64,000 nt of DNA, taken from contig JAUNAB010000011.1 of NCBI GenBank assembly GCA_030527795.1, positions 1 to 64,000 of the forward strand. Reading direction: 5' to 3'. The notes under the pieces are model-generated. The model saw nothing but the letters and a program-made list of their open reading frames with translations. It had not been told where the DNA came from and ran no database searches. Both the position numbers and the translations under genes were made by a program. The stretch is from Pasteurellaceae bacterium. Lineage in GTDB: Bacteria; Pseudomonadota; Gammaproteobacteria; Enterobacterales; Pasteurellaceae. This document shows positions 59,698 through 64,000 of the stretch, in pieces. Numbering within the stretch: position 1 is the first letter of the stretch; the number at the start of each line of letters is the position of its first letter.

Positions 59698-60288
59698 ATG
59701 AAAAAAACACTTATTAGTAGTATTTTCTTATTAGGTCTTTCAATGAACCAAGCTTTTGCACAAGATTTAACTAGCGGTGTCTATGTTCAAGGAGATTTAG
59801 GATATTCCAGCTTACAGTTAGGTGAGGAAGATTATTATACTGGCAATAATAAAGGGAGTTTCGATCAACGCATTAGCCTAGGTTATGCAGTTGATTCAAA
59901 TAGCACATCAGGTGTTAGCCCACGCATTGCGCTTGACTATACTCATTTTGGAAATGCTACATTTTCAGATGACCAGTATTATGACGCTACATTAAAAATC
60001 CAATCTTTTGGTATTTCCGCCTTCGCTGATTTTAAAACTGACTCAGGTTTTACCCCTTATATCGGTGCAAGATTATCCGCCAACCACGCAACTATCAGTG
60101 CTAAAGCCCATTCATATAATATTTCTTATCCCGAATGGACTCAATCCTCAGTCGGTATCGGTGTATTAGGTGGTTTACAATATAACTTTACGCCAAATGT
60201 TGCAGTAAACCTTGGCGTGGAATACAACAGACTATTCTCTGATGTAAATCAGTTCGGTAGTAAAATCGGTTTACGTTACAACTTCTAA
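59698..60288 (+). CDS. Opacity-family outer-membrane beta-barrel protein
   Basis: A 196-residue outer-membrane protein. A signal peptide is at 1-21 ('LISSIFLLGLSMNQAFAQ'), then alternating beta strands ('GVYVQGDLGYSSLQL', 'FTPYIGARLSANHATIS', 'NVAVNLGVEYNRLF') and the C-terminal Phe ('GSKIGLRYNF') that targets barrels to the Bam machinery. It fits the opacity porin family, possibly adhesin-like. 'aaggag' precedes the ATG. It starts a small set of envelope genes. Confidence 0.87.
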   Translation: MKKTLISSIFLLGLSMNQAFAQDLTSGVYVQGDLGYSSLQLGEEDYYTGNNKGSFDQRISLGYAVDSNSTSGVSPRIALDYTHFGNATFSDDQYYDATLKIQSFGISAFADFKTDSGFTPYIGARLSANHATISAKAHSYNISYPEWTQSSVGIGVLGGLQYNFTPNVAVNLGVEYNRLFSDVNQFGSKIGLRYNF

Positions 60289-60299
60289 TTTAAATTTTA

Positions 60300-60328
60300 T
60301 GGTGGAGTATTTCCTTCCACCATTTTTA
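60300..60328 (+). terminator. Terminator after the porin gene
   Basis: TGGTGGA (60300-60306) and TCCACCA (60316-60322) with a 9-nt loop, followed by TTTTTAT. It lies between the porin and the following lipoprotein gene. Confidence 0.85.
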
Positions 60329-60346
60329 TCTTTAAGGAACTCAAAA

Positions 60347-60829
60347 ATGAAGAAATTAATCCAAATGACATTTATTGCAGCAACATTAGCCACAACAGGC
60401 TGTGCAACCATTATGAGCGAAAGCAAATACCCTGTATCCATTCAATCACAACCAAGTGGAGCTAGCTTTGTAATAAAAAATCGTGCTGGTGAAACTATCT
60501 CAAATGGCATTACTCCACAAACTATCGTCCTAAAATCAGGAGCTGGCTATTTTAAAGGTGAAATATATCAAATTACTTTCAATAAAAAAGGCTTCCCGAC
60601 AAAAACTGTGGAACTAAAAGCTGATGTCAACGGTGGTTGGTATATTGCAGGAAATTTAGTATTTGCTGGGCTCGTAGGTTGGTTCATTGTCGATCCTGCA
60701 ACTGGAGCAATGTATAAATTACCTGAAAAAGTCGATGCAAATCTTAGTGAAAAATCTCAAACACTCAAAGTTATGCTCATTGATAATTTAGATGATAATC
60801 AACGTTCTCAGTTAGTGAGACTTAATTAA
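60347..60829 (+). CDS. Lipoprotein with PEGA-like domain
   Basis: A 160-residue lipoprotein. Signal peptide and lipobox are at 1-19 ('AATLATTGCATIM', Cys at 19). Residues 28-85 resemble a PEGA-type beta domain ('PVSIQSQPSGASFVIKNRAG'), followed by a hydrophobic stretch ('GWYIAGNLVFAGLVGWFIVD') that may be a membrane helix. Many Pasteurellaceae carry such proteins; the function is unknown. ATG 60347 follows 'aaggaactcaaa'. It is followed by a second lipoprotein gene after 18 bp. Confidence 0.82.
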   Translation: MKKLIQMTFIAATLATTGCATIMSESKYPVSIQSQPSGASFVIKNRAGETISNGITPQTIVLKSGAGYFKGEIYQITFNKKGFPTKTVELKADVNGGWYIAGNLVFAGLVGWFIVDPATGAMYKLPEKVDANLSEKSQTLKVMLIDNLDDNQRSQLVRLN

Positions 60830-60847
60830 CTTACACAGGGTAAAATA

Positions 60848-61294
60848 ATGAAAAGATTCTTTATTTTAATATTAACATCAATAACATTGCTTATCACGGG
60901 CTGTGCAACAACACCCATGGCTCCCAAAGAACAAAGTGATACATTAAAAGCTTTCCCTTCTCCACCAACAAATAAAGTTGGGCTCTATATTTATCGTAAT
61001 TCTTGGAGTGGCCGTGCACTTAAGAAAAACTTATATATTGATGATCATTTTATTGGTGAATCTGCACCTGATGTCTTTTTCTATAAACAACTTAATGCAG
61101 GACAACATAAAATCTCAACAGAATCAGAATTTAGTAATAATGATTTAACCATTAATACGCTAGCAGGAAAAAATTATTACATTCGCCAATATATGAAACT
61201 CGGCGTATTTGTTGGGGGAGCAAATTTAGAAGAAATGTCGGAAAAACAAGCACAAGAAGATATCAAGAAATTAGGGCTAGCGATTACCCATTGA
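60848..61294 (+). CDS. DUF2846-type lipoprotein
   Basis: A 148-residue lipoprotein. Lipobox 'LLITGCATTP' with Cys at about 19. 'VGLYIYRNSWSGRALKKNLY' and 'FYKQLNAGQHKISTESEFSN' are in the pattern of DUF2846 proteins, which are exported and of unknown function. It is cotranscribed with the preceding lipoprotein (18 bp apart). Low GC. Confidence 0.82.
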   Translation: MKRFFILILTSITLLITGCATTPMAPKEQSDTLKAFPSPPTNKVGLYIYRNSWSGRALKKNLYIDDHFIGESAPDVFFYKQLNAGQHKISTESEFSNNDLTINTLAGKNYYIRQYMKLGVFVGGANLEEMSEKQAQEDIKKLGLAITH

Positions 61295-61324
61295 GTCTAA
61301 AATCGTCTAAATATCCATATACCA

Positions 61325-61373
61325 AAAAAACCGCAGTCAAAAAATCGCGTGAAATTTTGACCGCTGTTTTATC
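61325..61373. terminator. Decayed motif-pair hairpin between lipoprotein genes
   Basis: AACCGCAGTCAAAAAA (near 61328) faces TTTTGACCGCTGTTTT (near 61355-61370); the complementary G-to-A and C-to-T changes keep the pairing. It lies between convergent genes like the other copies. The palindromic core is lost but the stem is kept. Confidence 0.75.
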
Positions 61374-61387
61374 TGTACTACGTTTAA

Positions 61388-61678
61388 TTAATACCAATAA
61401 CCCCGATGATAACCAAATCCGACACTTGGCATCAGCACAACGGGCACATTTGCACGCGTATTCATTTTAGGTTGATTATCACTCTGGTTAAGAGGAATAT
61501 CAACATTTTGAGGCATCTGCTGACGTTGAGTAGCTGGTACAGTATTACCGCTATATACTCTACTTTCATACGCCTGCACCGCACTTGGATCGATGTGTAC
61601 CGTAGGCGGTGGCGTATTATTAGCACACCCCGTTAACAATAAAGCACCAACTACAGTATAAAATAATGTTTTTTTCAT
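61388..61678 (-). CDS. Small Pro/Gln-rich lipoprotein
   Basis: A 96-residue lipoprotein of unknown function. Lipobox 'ALLLTGCANN' (Cys 18), then a Pro- and Gln-rich disordered region ('PATQRQQMPQNVDIPLNQSD') and an aromatic Gly-rich end 'GFGYHRGYWY'. It carries the 9-mer ACCGCACTT (61578-61586), the Haemophilus-type uptake core, which is rare in this window. It follows another secreted protein gene on the same strand. Confidence 0.75.
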   Translation of the reverse strand: MKKTLFYTVVGALLLTGCANNTPPPTVHIDPSAVQAYESRVYSGNTVPATQRQQMPQNVDIPLNQSDNQPKMNTRANVPVVLMPSVGFGYHRGYWY

Positions 61679-61692
61679 AATTCTATCCTCTT

Positions 61693-62259
61693 TTATTTAC
61701 ACAATATCTTAGACAAAAATTGCGCTCGCTCATTCAAATTTTTTTCAGCAATGTTATAACCATATTTTGCATCTTCTGCTTTTAATTGTTTTGCAACATC
61801 TGATGAATTAATACTAAACACTGGCGCATAACGAACATTTTTTATTGATTTTGAATTTAATGTTGCCCCCGCAATATTTGCATAATATTCATTTTTTGAC
61901 TGTTTATTTAAATAATACGTTGAAGAATCTGTAACTTGCACACCTTGCGCTGATTGCTCAAAAGAATTACATACGCCTGCGCCACCTTCAAATAAGGTAT
62001 AAGTATTTTGCGTTTCAGTAATTCGGTACATTTCAAATTCGGTGCTATTAGCTAACGCCTTACGATCAGCTGCATTATTTAAATCTAATTGACGAGAAGA
62101 ATTTTTACTTAAATACGTTGTATCCTTACTTTTCACCGATGGCATTGCAGAATCACTTCTTTCCACAATACCATCTTCTGAAATATGCATTGATATCGTT
62201 GATGCAAATACCGACTGAGTTGTTAGAAGAATTGTCGCAAATGCGAATTTATTATACAT
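61693..62259 (-). CDS. Secreted protein of unknown function
   Basis: A 188-residue product with a signal peptide ('FAFATILLTTQSVFAST', cleavage after residue 19). The mature part is Ser/Asn-rich and has two Cys ('GAGVCNSFEQ' and the C-terminal 'KILCK') that could form a disulfide. I do not recognise the family. It lies 14 bp upstream of the small lipoprotein gene, on the same strand. Confidence 0.7.
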   Translation of the reverse strand: MYNKFAFATILLTTQSVFASTISMHISEDGIVERSDSAMPSVKSKDTTYLSKNSSRQLDLNNAADRKALANSTEFEMYRITETQNTYTLFEGGAGVCNSFEQSAQGVQVTDSSTYYLNKQSKNEYYANIAGATLNSKSIKNVRYAPVFSINSSDVAKQLKAEDAKYGYNIAEKNLNERAQFLSKILCK

Positions 62260-62281
62260 TCAAATTTCCTTACTCAATTGA

Positions 62282-62683
62282 TTAAACGATTTCCAAGTTT
62301 TTTATACAATATAATTCCAAGGGTAATCCATCGGGATCTTGAAAAAAGGTAAATTGTTTACCCGTTAATTCATCAATACGAATCGGCTCTGTGGTAACGC
62401 CTTTAGTTGCTAGATAGTCAACCGCTTGTTGTATATCGTTAACAGCAAAAGCAAGATGGCGTAATCCACAGGCTTCAGGATGAGATAAACGCTGAGGCGA
62501 ATCGGAAAAAGAAAACAACTCTATTTGGCTACCATCAGCCAAACGCAAATCCAATTTATAACTCAATCGTTCTGCTCGATAGGTTTCTTCAACAACTGTT
62601 GCTCCTAGCACATCCGTATAAAATTGTTTTGATTTTGCATAATCAGAAACAATAATTGCAACATGATGAAAACCTAAAAACAT
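62282..62683 (-). CDS. VOC-superfamily protein (YaeR/GloA2-like)
   Basis: A 133-residue vicinal-oxygen-chelate protein. Paired beta-alpha-beta modules start at 'FHHVAIIVSDYAKSKQFYTD' and 'LRHLAFAVNDIQQAVDYLAT'. Metal ligands likely are His5, a Glu in 'SQIELFSF', the His in 'LRHLAF' and the Glu in 'LPLELYCIK'. ATG 62683 (MFLGFHHVAII) fits the family; a longer reading of 30 more residues does not. Substrate unknown. Confidence 0.85.
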   Translation of the reverse strand: MFLGFHHVAIIVSDYAKSKQFYTDVLGATVVEETYRAERLSYKLDLRLADGSQIELFSFSDSPQRLSHPEACGLRHLAFAVNDIQQAVDYLATKGVTTEPIRIDELTGKQFTFFQDPDGLPLELYCIKNLEIV

Positions 62684-62832
62684 AGAATGTCCTACATATT
62701 TCTCTTTTTCAAGAAATATTTCACTATTATTTTGCGCTTTATTATACTGTTTATAATTTAGTTGTCTAATCAAAAAGATAACTCATTGAAACCAGCGGAA
62801 AACAAGACAAGAAATAATAAGATAAGTGTTTA

Positions 62833-62909
62833 TGGCACGCCCTATTGGATTCGAACCAATGACCTACGGCTTAGAAGGCCGTTGCTCTATCCAGCTGAGC
62901 TAAGGGCGC
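62833..62909 (-). tRNA. tRNA-Arg (anticodon UCU)
   Basis: Cloverleaf read leftward: GCGCCCT acceptor, D arm 'AGCTCAGCTGGATAGAGC', anticodon loop CTTCTAA, TPsiC arm 'TTGGTTCGAATCCAA', and encoded CCA. It reads AGA codons. It is close in sequence to E. coli tRNA-Arg(UCU). Confidence 0.95.
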
Positions 62910-62935
62910 AATTCAAATGGATACGACGAAAGAAG

Positions 62936-63012
62936 TGGTCGGCGAGATAGGATTTGAACCTACGACCCACTGGTCCCAAACCAGTTGCGCTACCAAGCTG
63001 CGCTACTCGCCG
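62936..63012 (-). tRNA. tRNA-Pro (anticodon UGG)
   Basis: Cloverleaf read leftward: CGGCGAG acceptor, D arm 'GCGCAGCTTGGTAGCGC', anticodon loop TTTGGGA, TPsiC arm 'TAGGTTCAAATCCTA', encoded CCA. It lies 26 bp from the tRNA-Arg, probably in one transcript. Confidence 0.95.
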
Positions 63013-63194
63013 ACGATTTTGAGCATTATATTCGGCTTTTTTTGACAGTCAACGACTTTTTGCGATTTTCAATTCAATCGCTTAAATTTATCTCAATATC
63101 CGAGCATCAACGGGGATTTTTATCGCATTTTGTTGAAAAATCTGCCAAAATGGACTCAATTTTGTGAGTTGACGAATGTATTAGAGGAAAATCA

Positions 63195-64000
63195 ATGAGT
63201 GCACAACTGCTATCGGGTACCGCATTATCAAAATCAATCAAAGCCGAAATCGCACAACAAATCGCTGGGTTACGGGCAAATGGTAAACGTGCCCCAGGGC
63301 TTGCAGTGATTTTAGTAGGGGCGAATCCTGCTTCACAAGTCTATGTAGCCAACAAACGCAAAAGTTGTGAAGAAGTGGGTATTTTATCACAGGCTTATGA
63401 TTTGCCAGAAAATACGAGCGAACAAGAATTGCTGACCTTGATTGATGAACTGAATGCCGATAACCATATTGACGGCATTTTAGTTCAATTACCGTTGCCC
63501 GCTCACATTGATAGCACCAAAGTCATCGAACGCATTTCACCTAACAAAGATGTTGACGGATTTCACCCTTACAATGTTGGGCGACTTTGCCAACGCATCC
63601 CAACCCTGCGTGCTTGCACGCCATTTGGTGTAATGAAATTATTGCAAAGCATTCATACCGATTTCTTTGGAAAACACGCCGTGATTGTCGGTGCATCTAA
63701 TATTGTTGGCAGACCAATGGCTCTTGAACTTTTATTAGCGGGTTGCACCGTTACGGTTTGCCATCGTTTTACTACCGATCTCGAAGCTCAAGTTCGCCAA
63801 GCGGATATTTTAGTTGTCGCGGTCGGCAAACCTGAATTTATCCCTGGCGAATGGATAAAAACGGGCGCAACGGTCATTGATGTAGGCATTAACCGCGGCA
63901 TAGATGGTAAATTAAAAGGTGATGTGCAATTTGAAAGTGCCAAACAACAAGCAGGTTTTATTACCCCCGTTCCTGGCGGTGTCGGTCCAATGACGGTCGC
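63195..64000 (+). CDS. folD: Bifunctional methylene-THF dehydrogenase/cyclohydrolase (partial)
   Basis: The first 268 codons of folD; the gene runs off the right edge. The enzyme interconverts 5,10-methylene-, methenyl- and 10-formyl-tetrahydrofolate with NADP. It starts [16 protein letters not shown] after 'agaggaaaatca'. The catalytic Lys is in '[10 protein letters not shown]', with '[17 protein letters not shown]', the nucleotide loop '[16 protein letters not shown]' and '[10 protein letters not shown]' present. About 280 residues are expected, so only a few codons are missing. Confidence 0.96.
   Translation, partial: MSAQLLSGTALSKSIKAEIAQQIAGLRANGKRAPGLAVILVGANPASQVYVANKRKSCEEVGILSQAYDLPENTSEQELLTLIDELNADNHIDGILVQLPLPAHIDSTKVIERISPNKDVDGFHPYNVGRLCQRIPTLRACTPFGVMKLLQSIHTDFFGKHAVIVGASNIVGRPMALELLLAGCTVTVCHRFTTDLEAQVRQADILVVAVGKPEFIPGEWIKTGATVIDVGINRGIDGKLKGDVQFESAKQQAGFITPVPGGVGPMTV

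Noticed and set aside
62762..62950. Open frame over the tRNA-Arg gene
   Set aside because: It overlaps a clear tRNA on the other strand and has no coding features.

Overview
The window is chromosomal DNA of a gammaproteobacterium of the family Pasteurellaceae. Protein sequences and local gene pairs match the Haemophilus/Pasteurella pattern: bcr-rsuA, maeB, queC-queD-queE, rpoE-rseA-rseB-rseC, secE-nusG-rplKA-rplJL-rpoBC, and hup-yjaG-hemE-nudC. The genome is moderately AT-rich. The genus cannot be settled from sequence alone.

Layout. (1) 1-9.3 kb is the right part of a P2-like prophage: the end of the tape measure gene, tail genes U, X and D, baseplate V, W, J and I, tail fibre H and a fibre chaperone, a small conserved phage gene, a Com-type zinc-finger regulator and a D12-class adenine methyltransferase, then a small leftward gene. 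A decayed gene remnant (9340-9753) separates it from the core chromosome. (2) 9.8-23.3 kb holds bcr, rsuA, maeB, sodA, purL, the queuosine-precursor operon queCDE behind a preQ1 riboswitch, an AT-rich glycosyltransferase and gapA. (3) 23.6-30.5 kb holds lnt, the sigma-E operon with its own sigma-E promoter, sdhE, mscL and an NSS transporter with a 33-residue partner peptide. (4) 30.8-38 kb holds a serine hydrolase, a TatD nuclease, two neighbouring cyclophilins, cysS, an AGCS carrier under a tandem glycine riboswitch, a GNAT protein, yacG and a cation exporter. (5) 38-50.3 kb is the leftward secE-nusG-rplKA-rplJL-rpoBC cluster with its L10 leader and attenuator. (6) 50.5-59 kb holds pirin and isochorismatase-like genes opposite a LysR gene, then glmS, a DeoR regulator, hup, yjaG, hemE and nudC. 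(7) 59-64 kb is an accessory patch (a broken XRE regulator, an opacity-type porin, several lipoproteins, a VOC protein), then tRNA-Arg, tRNA-Pro and the start of folD.

The most unusual signal is a dispersed motif, AACCGCGGTCAAAAA. The palindromic 8-mer ACCGCGGT occurs 30 times by eye between 9.7 and 59.2 kb and never in the prophage. It has the downstream A-rich flank of the Haemophilus-type DNA uptake sequence (AAGTGCGGTCAAAA), but its core differs by two bases (GT to CC). Many copies form inverted pairs 29-31 bp apart, placed like terminators, often between convergent genes. A sub-variant, AACCGCGGATCAAAA, also forms pairs. I infer a changed uptake-sequence dialect. Three of the convergent junctions that carry such a hairpin (purL/queE, hydrolase/tatD, lysR/glmS) are tandemly duplicated together with the 3' ends of the flanking genes, at different stages of decay.

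In the prophage, two genes (W and the methyltransferase) have start codons buried in perfect short hairpins. The one at the methyltransferase lies just downstream of com, which recalls the Com-controlled mom start of phage Mu.
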